NCBI GenBank assembly: GCA_964482225.1
Contig: CAYZWT010000005.1
Span: 80,729 to 144,728, forward strand
Origin: UBA1429 sp964482225
GTDB taxonomy: Bacteria > Chloroflexota > Anaerolineae > UBA1429
Reading direction: 5' to 3'
Length of the DNA: 64,000 nucleotides
This document shows positions 51,432-60,626 of this stretch, one piece after another. Under the pieces are notes generated by a model, which worked only from the letters and a program-made list of their open reading frames with translations, was not told the origin of the DNA and did not search any database. Made by a program: the position numbers and the translations under genes. Every line of letters begins with the position of its first letter. Within the stretch, counting starts at the first letter, position 1.

Positions 51432-52910
51432 ATGTGCACGCCCAAGCTCCGAATCCTGTTGTTGGCGCTGGTCGCGTTGTTGGCGATGGCGCTGCAGAGT
51501 GGCGCGCCTGGCGCCAGCGCGCAAGGCGGCTGGGCCGTGGACGCCTTTGCCCCTGCGCCGGATAGCACGGTCTATGCGTTGGCGGTACAGCCTGACGGCC
51601 AGATCCTGGTGGGGGGCGACTTTGCCGTTCTGGGCGGCCAGCCGCGCACCAGCATCGGGCGGCTGCACCCGGATGGCTCCCTCGACGAGTTCTTTGCCCC
51701 CGAGGCCCTGGGCCGTATCTATGCGCTGGCGGTGCAGCCCGATGGCTCGATCATCGTCGCGGGCGCCCTGGTCGCGCTGGGCGGCGAGCCGCGCATGTAC
51801 ATCGGGCGGCTTGCGGCAGATGGCGGCCTGGATGCGAGCTTTGACCCCATGCCAGATGGCCAGGTCAATGCGCTGGCGCTGCAACCCGATGGCAAGATCG
51901 TGCTGGGCGGCGCCTTTACTAGCATAGCGGGCCAGCCCTGCGCTCGCATCTGTAGGCTCCATCCCGATGGCGCGCCGGATGAAAGCTGGGTCGGCTCGAC
52001 AGATGCGGATGTGCTCGCGCTGGCTTTGCAGCCCGATGGCGCTATACTCTTGGGTGGGGCGTTCGGCACGGTGAATGGCGAGGCCCGCAGCCACATTGCC
52101 CGGGTGAACGCCAGCGGCGTGCTCGACCAGGGTTGGCAAGCGGAAACCGATGGCGTGGTGTACGTCATTGTGCCGCAACCCGATGGCAGCGTCCTGATCG
52201 GCGGGGCCTTTGGCAGCGTCAATGGCGCGCCGCGCGCCGGCTTGGCGCGTCTCGATTCGAATGGTGCTCTGGACGAAGGCTTTGCTCCGGACCTCCGTGG
52301 CGCGCCACAGGCGCCGAGGGTGCACACCATCGCGACGGATGCAGATGGCCGGATCATGCTCGGGGGCGTCTTTTTTTGGCTGCCCGATGGCGCCGGAAAC
52401 CACCTGGCCAATCTGGCCATCGTGGAGCCAGATGGCGCGCTGAACCCGGCTGGCGTGTTGCGCACCGATGGCTCGGTCATGGCGTTGGCGCTGCAGGGCG
52501 ATGGCAAGCTCCTGGTGGGAGGCGCGTTCGCCGAACTGGGCAGCGAGGCGCGTGGGATGCTAGGGCGACTTGACGCCCCGACCGCTGCGGCGCAAGGGCT
52601 GGCCTTTGACGCAGACACGCGCAGCGCCACTTGGGCGCGCAGCGGCTCGGCGCCGGAGGTCTGGCGCGCCACATTGGAGCTATCCACCGACGGCGTGACC
52701 TATACCGCGCTGGGCGAGGGAGCCCGCACCGCCGGGGGCTGGGTGTGGGGCGATCTGGCGCTGCCGCCAGGCCGCGACCTGTGGCTGCGCGCCCGGGGGT
52801 ACTATGCCACCGGTTTTGGAGGCGGCTCGGGCTCCCTGGTCGAAACCACGCAGCAGGTGTACCTGGCATGGGATCCCATCCCGCACCATGTGCCTATCGC
52901 CACGAGATGA
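51432..52910 (+). CDS. Secreted Delta-60 repeat (DUF5122) beta-propeller-like protein
   Basis: 492 aa. Signal peptide about 1-31 ending GASAQ. Seven repeats of about 42-58 residues follow (about 45-380), each with the core xALALQPDGKILLGGAF and a trailing RLxxDGxLDxxF. Seven such units suggest a seven-bladed propeller. The last 110 residues are a different beta-rich domain. Delta-60 proteins are surface or secreted, often with unknown ligand. The start ATG at 51432 has GGAGGAGG about 11 nt upstream; an ATG at 51393 is an alternative. Its stop overlaps an in-frame ATG of the sulfatase frame. Confidence 0.88.
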   Translation: MCTPKLRILLLALVALLAMALQSGAPGASAQGGWAVDAFAPAPDSTVYALAVQPDGQILVGGDFAVLGGQPRTSIGRLHPDGSLDEFFAPEALGRIYALAVQPDGSIIVAGALVALGGEPRMYIGRLAADGGLDASFDPMPDGQVNALALQPDGKIVLGGAFTSIAGQPCARICRLHPDGAPDESWVGSTDADVLALALQPDGAILLGGAFGTVNGEARSHIARVNASGVLDQGWQAETDGVVYVIVPQPDGSVLIGGAFGSVNGAPRAGLARLDSNGALDEGFAPDLRGAPQAPRVHTIATDADGRIMLGGVFFWLPDGAGNHLANLAIVEPDGALNPAGVLRTDGSVMALALQGDGKLLVGGAFAELGSEARGMLGRLDAPTAAAQGLAFDADTRSATWARSGSAPEVWRATLELSTDGVTYTALGEGARTAGGWVWGDLALPPGRDLWLRARGYYATGFGGGSGSLVETTQQVYLAWDPIPHHVPIATR

Positions 52911-52999
52911 CCGCTGCGCCATCGAGCCGCCAGGGTGTGAATGCCCGGACGCCCGAGCGTGCGCACGTTGGCCCATCTGAACCGAAAGGCAGGACATCT

Positions 53000-54454
53000 G
53001 TGCCTCGACCCAACATCCTGATCCTGATGACAGACCACCAGCGCGCCGACACGGTCCTGCCGGGGAGCCCTGCGCGGACGCCCCATGTGGACGCCCTGGT
53101 CCGCCAGGGGGTCACCTTTACCAGTGCTTTCTGCCCCTCGCCCCACTGCTGCCCCTCGCGGGCCACCTTTTTCAGCGGCCTCTATCCCACAGGGCATGGG
53201 GTGTGGAACAACATCTGCAACGACCAGGCCCTCAGTCGCGGGCTCAAGCCCGGCGTGCGCCTCTGGAGCGAGGACCTGGCCGTCGCGGGCTATGACCTGC
53301 GCTACGCGGGCAAGTGGCACGTGAGCGTCGAGGAAGGACCGCGCGACCGGGGCTGGCGAGAGCATTTCGTGTCGGCGGGGGCAGGCACGCTCCACGGCGT
53401 CGAGTGGGAGCACTATCGCAGGCTGGCCCAGGCGCCCGAGCCCACGGAGCGGGCCGAGGGCGTGATCCAGCGGCCCGGCTATGGCCCGTTCCTGCTGTAT
53501 GGCGCCCAGGAGGCCGATCCGGCCAGCCATGACGAGGTAGCCGTGCGCGAGGCGGTGGCCGCCCTGGGCGAGCTGGGCCGGGGCGAGGCCCCCTGGTGCC
53601 TGTACGTGGGCCTGATCGGCCCCCATGACCCCTATCTGGTTCCCCAACGGCATCTCGATATGTACGATCTGGAGGATGTGCCCCTGCCGCCCAGTTACGC
53701 CGACGAGCTGGACGACAAGCCCGGCCTCTATCAGCGTATGCGCGAGACGCTCTTTGGACAGCTCTCCGAGCGCGAGGTGCGCCAGGCCATCCGCCACTTT
53801 TGGGCCTATTGCACCTATCTGGACGACCTGACGGGCCGGGTGCTGGCGGCGCTGGAGGCCACCGGCCAGGCGGAGAACACCCTGGTGCTCTATTGCGCCG
53901 ATCACGGCGATTACCTGGGCGAGCATGGTCTGTTCGCCAAGGGCATCCCTTGCTTTCGCGGCGCCTATCACGTGCCCGCCGTGGTGTGCTGGCCAAAAGG
54001 GGTGCGGGAGCCTGGGCGCGCGGTAGACGCCTTTGTCTCGCTGGCCGATTGGGCGCCCACATTCCTGGAGCTGGCGGGGATCGAGGCGAGCCGGCGCATG
54101 ACGGGCCGCAGCCTGCTGCCCTTTTTGCGGGGCGAGACGCCGGCTAGCTGGCGTGAGGCCATCTACACCCAGTGCAACGGCGTCGAGCTCTATTACACCC
54201 AGCGCTCGGTGATGACCCGCGACTACAAGTACGTGTTCAACGGCTTTGACCGCGACGAGCTGTACGACCTGCGCCATGACCCCGACGAGCTGCGCAACCT
54301 GGCGGCCGACCCGGCCTATGCCGGGGTGCTGCGAGAGATGTGCGGGCGGCTGTGGGCCTTTGCCGCCGAGGAGGGCGATACGGCCATCAACCCCTACATC
54401 ACCGTGGGGCTGGCCCCCTATGGCCCTGCCGAGGCGTTCCGCGGGCAAGAGTAG
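53000..54454 (+). CDS. Sulfatase (formylglycine-dependent)
   Basis: 484 aa from the GTG at 53000, which stands directly before RPNILILMTDHQR, the family start. C51 in CPSPHCCPSRATFFSG is the cysteine converted to formylglycine (C-x-P-S-R). Metal and substrate motifs are RYAGKWHVS, YVGLIGPHDPY, and YCADHGDYLGEHGLFAKG. It removes sulfate esters, perhaps from sulfated glycans. An ATG at 52907 overlapping the previous stop (ATGA) would add 31 residues without homology; coupled translation from there is possible. No signal peptide at the GTG start. An anaerobic or aerobic formylglycine-generating enzyme is not in the window. Confidence 0.92.
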   Translation: MPRPNILILMTDHQRADTVLPGSPARTPHVDALVRQGVTFTSAFCPSPHCCPSRATFFSGLYPTGHGVWNNICNDQALSRGLKPGVRLWSEDLAVAGYDLRYAGKWHVSVEEGPRDRGWREHFVSAGAGTLHGVEWEHYRRLAQAPEPTERAEGVIQRPGYGPFLLYGAQEADPASHDEVAVREAVAALGELGRGEAPWCLYVGLIGPHDPYLVPQRHLDMYDLEDVPLPPSYADELDDKPGLYQRMRETLFGQLSEREVRQAIRHFWAYCTYLDDLTGRVLAALEATGQAENTLVLYCADHGDYLGEHGLFAKGIPCFRGAYHVPAVVCWPKGVREPGRAVDAFVSLADWAPTFLELAGIEASRRMTGRSLLPFLRGETPASWREAIYTQCNGVELYYTQRSVMTRDYKYVFNGFDRDELYDLRHDPDELRNLAADPAYAGVLREMCGRLWAFAAEEGDTAINPYITVGLAPYGPAEAFRGQE

Positions 54455-54459
54455 CAGCG

Positions 54460-55128
54460 GTGGAGAGAAACACGGGCGACGCGCGCGTTGTGCACACAGC
54501 GATACAAGCTCCCCGCGACGGTTTTCGCTTTGGGAACCGGTTCGTGTACACTTGGCGCTGGTTGTGGCGTGGCAAGGTCAGGCGCTATGCCTATGGCCTG
54601 TGCGGCGGGATGTGCCTGGCGGCGCTGGACTATGCGCGGGCGGGGCTCCCCACACCGGAGCAGCGCGAGACGCCGCCCTGGGGAACGCGCCTGCAGCGCT
54701 ACCTGTTGCGCCGTCAGTGGGATAGCTGGCGCTATTCCTGGGCCGCGCTGCGCACCCTGTATTGGATGGCGCTGAGCGAGCGGCAGGTAATCCGGCGCAC
54801 CCTGGGGGGCGAGTTGCCCCGTCTGCTGGCGGGCCTGGAGGCAGGGCAGGCCCAGGTGTTGCTGCTCTTACGGGCCACGGGCCTGGACCCCACGCGCAAC
54901 CACCAGGTGTTGGCCACGGGCTACCGGCGTGAGGGCGAGGGTGGGCGGATCGCCCTGGCCCTGTACGACCCCAACCATGCCGGGCGCGAGGTTGCCCTGT
55001 GGGTGGACCCCGGCGGCGCGACGGCGCACTCCGTGACCCAATCCACGGGCGAGCCATTGCAGGGCTTTTTCGTGATCCGCTATCGCCCGCGCACGCCCCC
55101 TATCCTGGGCGACGAATCCACATTCTAG
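54460..55128 (+). CDS. Uncharacterised protein with papain-like/C39-like Cys and His motifs
   Basis: 222 aa from the GTG at 54460, 5 nt after the sulfatase stop. C48 in YGLCGGMCLAALDYAR and H148 in TRNHQVLATGYR are arranged like the Cys and His of papain-fold peptidases. They are followed by ALYDPNHAGREV, a further conserved-looking Asp/Asn. I have seen this pattern (GLCGGM, NHQVLAxG, LYDPNxPG) in proteins annotated only as hypothetical, so a cysteine-peptidase-like fold is an inference. No signal peptide. The upstream extension of the frame lies in the sulfatase gene and is rejected. Co-transcription with the sulfatase is likely. Confidence 0.7.
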   Translation: MERNTGDARVVHTAIQAPRDGFRFGNRFVYTWRWLWRGKVRRYAYGLCGGMCLAALDYARAGLPTPEQRETPPWGTRLQRYLLRRQWDSWRYSWAALRTLYWMALSERQVIRRTLGGELPRLLAGLEAGQAQVLLLLRATGLDPTRNHQVLATGYRREGEGGRIALALYDPNHAGREVALWVDPGGATAHSVTQSTGEPLQGFFVIRYRPRTPPILGDESTF

Positions 55129-55146
55129 CATGAGAGGATGCAGTGC

Positions 55147-56199
55147 ATGACGTCTGTACGGGTGTCTGAGGCCGAGCTATTGCGTTTTGCCAGCGAGGTG
55201 TTTGTGGCGGTGGGGACGCCGCCGGAGCACGCCGCCACGGTGGCGGACAACCTGGTGCAGGGCGAACTCCACGGGCTGGCCAGCCACGGGGTCTCGCGCC
55301 TGTTGGAGGTCTATGCCGAGCGCCTGGCCGGGGGCGGGATCAACCCGCGCCCGCAGATCCAGGTGGTGCGTCGCGACCGGGGCTGCGCCCTGGTGGATGG
55401 CGACAACGGCCCGGGCGCCGTGGTCGGCGTGGCGGCCATGGAGCTGGCCGTCGAGCTGGCCCGCGAGCATGGCTCGGGTTGGGTGGCGGTGCGCAACAGC
55501 TCCCACTATGGGGCGGCGTTCCTCTTTGCCCGCATGGCCTTTGCCCATGATATGATCGGCTTTTCCACCACCAACACGGTGCCCCAGGTGGCGCCCACAG
55601 GGGGCCGCGACAAGCTCTTGGGCACCAACCCGCTGTGCATCGCGGTGCCGGGCGGGCAACGGGGCCCCATCATCCTGGATATGGCCACCAGCCAGACGGC
55701 GCGGGGCAAGGTGCAGGTGGCGATCACCGACGGCAAGACGATCCCCCTGGGCTGGGGCGTGGACAAGGACGATCAGCCCACCACCGACCCGGCGCAAGTC
55801 TGGCGGCTGCTGCCGCTGGGCGGCTACAAAGGCTATGGCCTGGCGCTGATGCTCGAGATTCTCAGCGCCGTGCTCTCGGGGGCCCTGGTGGGCAACCAGG
55901 TGGGCAACATGTTCAATGCGCCCGCCACCCATCAGGGGATCGGCCACCTGTTCGGGGCGCTGGATCTGGGCGGTTTTGGCGATCCGGCAGCCTTTCGGCA
56001 GCGCATGGATGCCCTGATAGACTACATCAAGGCGAGTGAGTTGGAGGAGGGCGCCGAGGAGATCCTGGTGCCGGGTGAGCCCGAGGCGCGGGCGGCGGAG
56101 GCCAACCGGCGCGCCGGCATCCCCCTCTCCGAGGATGTGTACGCCATCATGGGGCGCGTGGCTGCGCGCTATGGCGTGCGCCCGCCGGATACCGACTAG
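55147..56199 (+). CDS. Ldh-family (malate/lactate/ureidoglycolate type) NAD(P)-dependent dehydrogenase
   Basis: 350 aa. Characteristic segments are GLASHGVSRLLEVYAERLAGG, VAVRNSSHYGAAFLFA, the nucleotide-contact region LLGTNPLCIAVPGGQRGP, and LLPLGGYKGYGLALMLEIL. These enzymes reduce 2-oxo acids and related compounds; they are unrelated to classical LDH/MDH. The ATG at 55147 has AGAGG at 9 nt; an ATG at 55138 is also in frame but too close to that site. The specific substrate (sugar-derived 2-oxo acid, ureidoglycolate) is not determined. It precedes a strong terminator. Confidence 0.9.
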   Translation: MTSVRVSEAELLRFASEVFVAVGTPPEHAATVADNLVQGELHGLASHGVSRLLEVYAERLAGGGINPRPQIQVVRRDRGCALVDGDNGPGAVVGVAAMELAVELAREHGSGWVAVRNSSHYGAAFLFARMAFAHDMIGFSTTNTVPQVAPTGGRDKLLGTNPLCIAVPGGQRGPIILDMATSQTARGKVQVAITDGKTIPLGWGVDKDDQPTTDPAQVWRLLPLGGYKGYGLALMLEILSAVLSGALVGNQVGNMFNAPATHQGIGHLFGALDLGGFGDPAAFRQRMDALIDYIKASELEEGAEEILVPGEPEARAAEANRRAGIPLSEDVYAIMGRVAARYGVRPPDTD

Positions 56200-56220
56200 C
56201 GGCGCCGCTTTTGGCAGGAC

Positions 56221-56256
56221 AAAGGGGCGAATACCGCATGGTGCTCGCCCCTTTTT
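56221..56256 (+). terminator. Intrinsic terminator after the Ldh-type gene
   Basis: 10-bp perfect stem AAAGGGGCGA/TCGCCCCTTT with a 14-nt loop, continuing into TTTTT. It separates the convergent Ldh and GH42 genes. Confidence 0.85.
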
Positions 56257-56283
56257 GCATCCCCGGCCCTGGTGCGCAGCGCC

Positions 56284-58257
56284 TCAGCGTTGCACGATGC
56301 GCACCCCCAGGGGCGGCAGCGTGATGGCGCCCGCGACGGTCTCGCCGCTGAGCAGTTCCAGCCCGCCCGCGCTCAGGTCCACGGTCTGCTCCTCTTGCGT
56401 GCCGTTGAGCAGGAACAGGAAACGCCCCCGCTCCGACACCCGTTCAGTGACCTCGACGCCCGCCGGGGCCTGGATCGGGCTCAGGAGCCCGGCCGCCTGG
56501 GATAGCCAGGCGAGCAGTTGACCGGCCAGCGCGGCATCGGGCACCGTCCCTAGATAGACGGCCAGCCCCTGGCCGTGGCGGTGGGCCGTGATGGCGGGCT
56601 CGCCGGCGTAATAGTCGGCGGCGTAGCGCGCCATCACCTCGGCGCCCTCTGCAACCAGGATGTCGGCCCAGGCCTTGCCCGCGCCGCCGGCCCCTTGCAG
56701 CTCCCCGGCGCCCTCTAGCGCCACGGTGCGGCCATCCTCCAGCGAGTCGTATTCCTCCACCGTCACGCCCAAGAGGTGCGCCAGCAGGCCTGGCAGCTTG
56801 CAGTCCACGATCACATTGTCCATGTCCATGACGCCGGTGCGGCAGGTGACCACCAGCACGCCGCCGCCGTGGACATAGGCGCTCAGGCGCCGGGCCAGTT
56901 CCTCATCCAGGATATAGAGCTGCGGCGCGATCACCAGCCGGTAGCCGTTCAGGTCGCTCTCAGGCGAGATGATCTGGGTCCCCAGGTTGCGCTCCCACAC
57001 CGCCCGATAGAGGCCCTGAAAGATGTCGGGATAATCCATGTGGGGGTTGTGGGGCTGGTTCTGGAAGGCGAAACGCGAGTCGTAGGAGAGCAGCATGGCC
57101 ACGTCGCCCGCCACCTGGCTGCCCTCGATGCGGTCGCCGATGCGCTGCAGGGCCTCGCCCATCTCCTTGACCTCGCGGTAGCGGCGGCCTGGAGTGCCGT
57201 GGTGATCCAGGATGCCGTGCCAGTACTCTTCGGAGCCAAAGCGGGCCGTGCGCCAGCGAAAGTAGACAATGCCATCGGCGCCGTGGGCGATGGCCTGCCA
57301 CGCCCAAAAGGGGATCTCGCCCGGGCGCGGCGTGGCGTTGACAAAGGAACTGCCCGTAGGCCCGCCCTGCTGCTCCATCACCCAGAAAGGCTTGTTCTTG
57401 AGGCCCCGCATGGTATCGTGGGCCAGCCCACGGTTGGAGAGGTTCGGCTCGCCCCGAAAGCGCGGATAGTTGTCCCAGGTGACGAAATCCAGGTCCTTGG
57501 CCAGCTCGAAATAGTTCAGGTTGGGGTAGCCAAAGCCCATCAGGTTGTGGGTGATGGGCTGGCCGGGGGCCAGCTCGCGCAGCAACTCGACCTGGAGCCG
57601 TTGGTACTCGACATACGTATCGGACATAAAGCGGCGATAGTTGAGGGCCAGGGAGGGGTTGTGGGCCTTGGTCGCCGCCCAGGGCAGCGGAATCTGCTCC
57701 CACGCGGTATAGATGTGGCTCCAGAACTCGGTGCCCCAGGCGGCATTCAGGGCGTCCAGCGTGCCATAGCGCTGGCGCAGCCAGTGCTGAAAGGCATGGC
57801 GACACTCTTCACAGTAGCAGCGCCCGCCAAACTCGTTGTCTATTTGCCAGGCGATCACGTGGGGGTTATCGGCATACTGCTGGGCCATGGCTTGCACGAT
57901 GCGCAGGCTGTGCTCCCGATAGATGGCGCTGGTGGGGCAATAGTTGCGGCGGCTGCCATAGGTCATCACCTGGCCGTCCTCGGTGACCAGCGAGGCCTCG
58001 GGATAGGCCTCCATGATCCAGGCGGGGGGCGCCGCCGTAGGCGTGCCCAGCACCGTCTGGATGCCCTCCTCGGCCAGCAGGGCGATGGCGCGGTCCAACC
58101 AGGCAAAGTTGAACTCGCCCTCGCGGGGCTCCATGCGGGTCCAGGCGAACTCGGCCATGCGCACCACATTGAACCCGGCCTCGCGCATCATCCGGGCGTC
58201 CTGTGCCCAGCGCTCCTCGGGCCAATGCTCGGGATAATAGTCAGCGCCGTAATACAT
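56284..58257 (-). CDS. Glycoside hydrolase family 42 beta-galactosidase
   Basis: 657 aa. GH42 start YYGADYYPEHWPEERWAQD. The acid/base is E142 in WQIDNEFGG, followed by a zinc-binding CYCEECRHAFQ. The nucleophile is E295 in FWVMEQQGGP. A trimerisation domain (about 395-595) and a short C-terminal beta domain follow. It cleaves beta-galactosides inside the cell; no signal peptide. The ATG at 58257 precedes conserved sequence, behind AGAGAGG. It is the last gene on this strand after phnDCE, separated by 85 nt with a palindrome. Confidence 0.95.
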   Translation of the reverse strand: MYYGADYYPEHWPEERWAQDARMMREAGFNVVRMAEFAWTRMEPREGEFNFAWLDRAIALLAEEGIQTVLGTPTAAPPAWIMEAYPEASLVTEDGQVMTYGSRRNYCPTSAIYREHSLRIVQAMAQQYADNPHVIAWQIDNEFGGRCYCEECRHAFQHWLRQRYGTLDALNAAWGTEFWSHIYTAWEQIPLPWAATKAHNPSLALNYRRFMSDTYVEYQRLQVELLRELAPGQPITHNLMGFGYPNLNYFELAKDLDFVTWDNYPRFRGEPNLSNRGLAHDTMRGLKNKPFWVMEQQGGPTGSSFVNATPRPGEIPFWAWQAIAHGADGIVYFRWRTARFGSEEYWHGILDHHGTPGRRYREVKEMGEALQRIGDRIEGSQVAGDVAMLLSYDSRFAFQNQPHNPHMDYPDIFQGLYRAVWERNLGTQIISPESDLNGYRLVIAPQLYILDEELARRLSAYVHGGGVLVVTCRTGVMDMDNVIVDCKLPGLLAHLLGVTVEEYDSLEDGRTVALEGAGELQGAGGAGKAWADILVAEGAEVMARYAADYYAGEPAITAHRHGQGLAVYLGTVPDAALAGQLLAWLSQAAGLLSPIQAPAGVEVTERVSERGRFLFLLNGTQEEQTVDLSAGGLELLSGETVAGAITLPPLGVRIVQR

Positions 58258-58299
58258 GGGGATGCCTCTCTTTCTGTAGACTCGACAAGACAACGTTCC

Positions 58300-58337
58300 A
58301 GCGTTCACACGCTTGAACGTTCGAACGTGTGAACGCT
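58300..58337. promoter_or_regulatory. Perfect 12-bp inverted repeat between phnE and the GH42 gene
   Basis: Arms AGCGTTCACACG (58300-58311) and CGTGTGAACGCT (58326-58337) flank a 14-nt centre that contains palindromic GAACGTTC. The CGTTC/GAACG unit occurs six times in about 45 bases. There is no T-run; it could be an operator for the GH42 gene or a repeat element. Confidence 0.6.
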
Positions 58338-58342
58338 TTGGC

Positions 58343-59824
58343 CTACACGATCTTTTCCCGCACCCGGGCGCTCAGGTTGTCCAGCGTCATCACCACGGCC
58401 ACAATCAGGATCACGGCCACGCTCACGCTGCGCCACTGGCCCAGGTTCTGGTATTGAAAGAGCAACTGGCCGACGCCGCCGCCCCCCACCAGGCCGATGA
58501 TGGTGCTCATGCGCACGTTGATATCCCAGCGATAGATGGTGAACGAGATAAAGGGCGGGATGATCTGCGGGATCACGGCGTATACCACCGTTTGGAGCTC
58601 ATTGGCGCCCGTGGCGCGCACGGCCTCCAACGGGCCGCTCTCGATGCCCTCGATCTGCTCCGAGTAGAGCTTGCCCAGGGAGGCCACCGAATGCACCATT
58701 AGCGCCACCATGCCGGGGAAGGGCCCCAGGCGGAACCAGGTGACAAAGATCAGCGCCCACACAAAGGGCTCGATGGAGCGTGTGGTGTTCAGGATAAAGC
58801 GGATGACGTTATAGACCACCTGTCCCAGCGGAAAGGGATCCTGGGCGCGCTTGCGCCAGCCCAGGCCCGCCCCGGCGGCCACACCCACCCCCAGCACCAG
58901 ATAGGGCCAGGGCGCCAGCTCGCGCACAAAGATGCTCCATGATGCGGCAAAGGCCACCATAGCGACCAGGGAGGCCAGCACATAGGCCGCCAGTGCGCCC
59001 AACGCGGCCGTGACCGCCACCACCAACCTGCGCGCGGCTTTATCGCGCCCGCTCTCGACCAGGCGCCGCATCAGCTTGCCCCCCAAGAGCGCTCCCAGGA
59101 GCAGCCCGGCGATGGTCAGCACCGGCTTGAGGATGCCGCCGATCAAGGCCACGTCCAGGACGGTGTCGCCCAGGGGCGCCAGTGCCCAATTCACCGCATT
59201 GGCGCCCAGCCATGCGCCGCCTATGGCGCACGCAAAGCCAGTGGCCAGGCCGCCATAGGGCGCCGTGACGCGATACATGAGGTTTCGGGCGGCAAAGAAA
59301 CTAACCAGCGCCGCGATGGGGATCGAGATGATGGTGGCCATCAGCGCCAAAAAGATCGTCTCGATCATCTTTTCGACCAACGCACCTATCACCGGCCAAT
59401 AGGGCCGGAACAGCCGGTCGGTCATGTTGGTCATACGATCGGCGCGGGTGAACACATAGTAGAGGTTGATCTGGGTAATGTTCCAACCCAGCACAAGGGT
59501 CACCACGGCGACCAGGGCTGTCGTAAGGCCCACCTGCGTCCGATACCAGGGCGCCCGTCGCTCCAGACCGCGCTCCTCCATCGGCGGTTCGGGCGCCAGG
59601 CCCATGATCCTCTCGCCGATGCTGGTGCCCAAGGCTTGCATCGAGATCGCCAGCGCCAGGCCGATGGGAATGCTGGCGCAATAGAGCCAGACGCCATACG
59701 GCAAGCGCGCTACCTCGCTGCGGAAATAATAGATCGCCGCCGCCGGCACATAGGCCCAGATGAGCCAATCGATCAGCAGGGCCTTGAGGCGGTTGTTCGC
59801 GTTCAACCAGTGTATCTTGCGCAT
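58343..59824 (-). CDS. phnE: PhnE-type ABC permease with RDD-like N-terminus and internal membrane insertion
   Basis: 493 aa, nearly twice the usual PhnE length (about 260-280). Residues 1-85 look like an RDD domain (RLKALLIDWLIW, GTSIGERIMGLAP). Residues 100-195 match the first half of PhnE (FLALMATIISIPIAALVSFFAARNLM). About 195-325 is an insertion with roughly four helices. The second half resumes with VYNVIRFILNTTRSIEPFVWAL and the EAA-like loop GPLEAVRATGANELQTVVYAVIP. It forms the membrane channel with PhnC and PhnD, for phosphonate, phosphite or another oxyanion. ATG at 59824, 8 nt after phnC. Confidence 0.88.
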   Translation of the reverse strand: MRKIHWLNANNRLKALLIDWLIWAYVPAAAIYYFRSEVARLPYGVWLYCASIPIGLALAISMQALGTSIGERIMGLAPEPPMEERGLERRAPWYRTQVGLTTALVAVVTLVLGWNITQINLYYVFTRADRMTNMTDRLFRPYWPVIGALVEKMIETIFLALMATIISIPIAALVSFFAARNLMYRVTAPYGGLATGFACAIGGAWLGANAVNWALAPLGDTVLDVALIGGILKPVLTIAGLLLGALLGGKLMRRLVESGRDKAARRLVVAVTAALGALAAYVLASLVAMVAFAASWSIFVRELAPWPYLVLGVGVAAGAGLGWRKRAQDPFPLGQVVYNVIRFILNTTRSIEPFVWALIFVTWFRLGPFPGMVALMVHSVASLGKLYSEQIEGIESGPLEAVRATGANELQTVVYAVIPQIIPPFISFTIYRWDINVRMSTIIGLVGGGGVGQLLFQYQNLGQWRSVSVAVILIVAVVMTLDNLSARVREKIV

Positions 59825-59832
59825 CTCCCCTC

Positions 59833-60591
59833 CTATGAGACGCCGACTTCTTCGGCCTCTTCGCCATAGATCTCTCGGAATCGCTCGCGGTCAATCTCGG
59901 CGGGTTTGCCGTCAAAGATCAGGCGGCCCTCCTTGAGGGCGATGATGCGCGTGCCATAGCGCCTCGCCAGATCCAAAAAGTGCAGGTTGCACAACACCGT
60001 AATACCGTCCTCGCGGTTGATCGCCTCCAGGTGGCGCAGCACCCCGTGAGAGGTGGCGGGATCCAGCGCCGAGACCGGCTCATCCGCCAGGATCAGCTCG
60101 GGCTCTTGCATGAGGGCGCGCGCGATGCCCACCCGCTGCTGCTGGCCCCCGCTCAACTCGTCGGCGCGGGCATGGGCCTTTTCCGCGATGCCCACCCGGC
60201 GCAGGTTCTGCATGGCCCGCTCCACCTCTTCCGTCGGGAACTGGTGCAGCAGGCTCTTCCAGGGGTTGACATACCCCAGCCGCCCCGAGAGCACGTTGGT
60301 GAGGACGGTGGAGCGCCGCACCAGGTTGAAATGCTGAAACACCATGGCGATGCGCCGGCGGATGAGCCGCAGCTCCTCGGGCGACGCCGCGGTGACATCC
60401 GCGCCCCGATAGAGCACTTGGCCCCCGGTGGGCTCGACCAGCCGGTTGATGCAGCGCATCAGGGTGGACTTGCCCGATCCGCTGAGGCCGATGATCACCA
60501 GGAACTCGCCCTCGCGCACGGTCAGGTTCACATCCTGGAGGGCCCGCACGCCCCCTTCGTAGATCTTGGTGAGATGTCTGATCTCGAGCAC
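59833..60591 (-). CDS. phnC: PhnC-type ABC transporter ATPase
   Basis: 252 aa. Walker A GLSGSGKSTLMRCINRL, Q-loop IAMVFQHFNLV, signature LSGGQQQRVGIARALMQ, Walker B LILADEPVSALDP, switch CNLHFLDLA. FNLVRRSTVLTNVLSGRLG is characteristic of PhnC. Start GTG at 60591 with GGAGAG upstream. An intrinsic terminator lies between phnD and this gene, consistent with lower expression of the ATPase than of the binding protein. No C-P lyase or phosphite dehydrogenase genes are nearby. Confidence 0.94.
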   Translation of the reverse strand: MLEIRHLTKIYEGGVRALQDVNLTVREGEFLVIIGLSGSGKSTLMRCINRLVEPTGGQVLYRGADVTAASPEELRLIRRRIAMVFQHFNLVRRSTVLTNVLSGRLGYVNPWKSLLHQFPTEEVERAMQNLRRVGIAEKAHARADELSGGQQQRVGIARALMQEPELILADEPVSALDPATSHGVLRHLEAINREDGITVLCNLHFLDLARRYGTRIIALKEGRLIFDGKPAEIDRERFREIYGEEAEEVGVS

Positions 60592-60626
60592 GGCTCTCTC
60601 CTCGCTGTGCGCCCCGATAGGTTGCC

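Noticed and set aside
52907..52999. Longer sulfatase N-terminus from the ATG at 52907
   Set aside because: The added 31 residues show no family similarity and no signal peptide; the GTG at 53000 sits exactly at the conserved start, although coupled translation from the ATG cannot be excluded.
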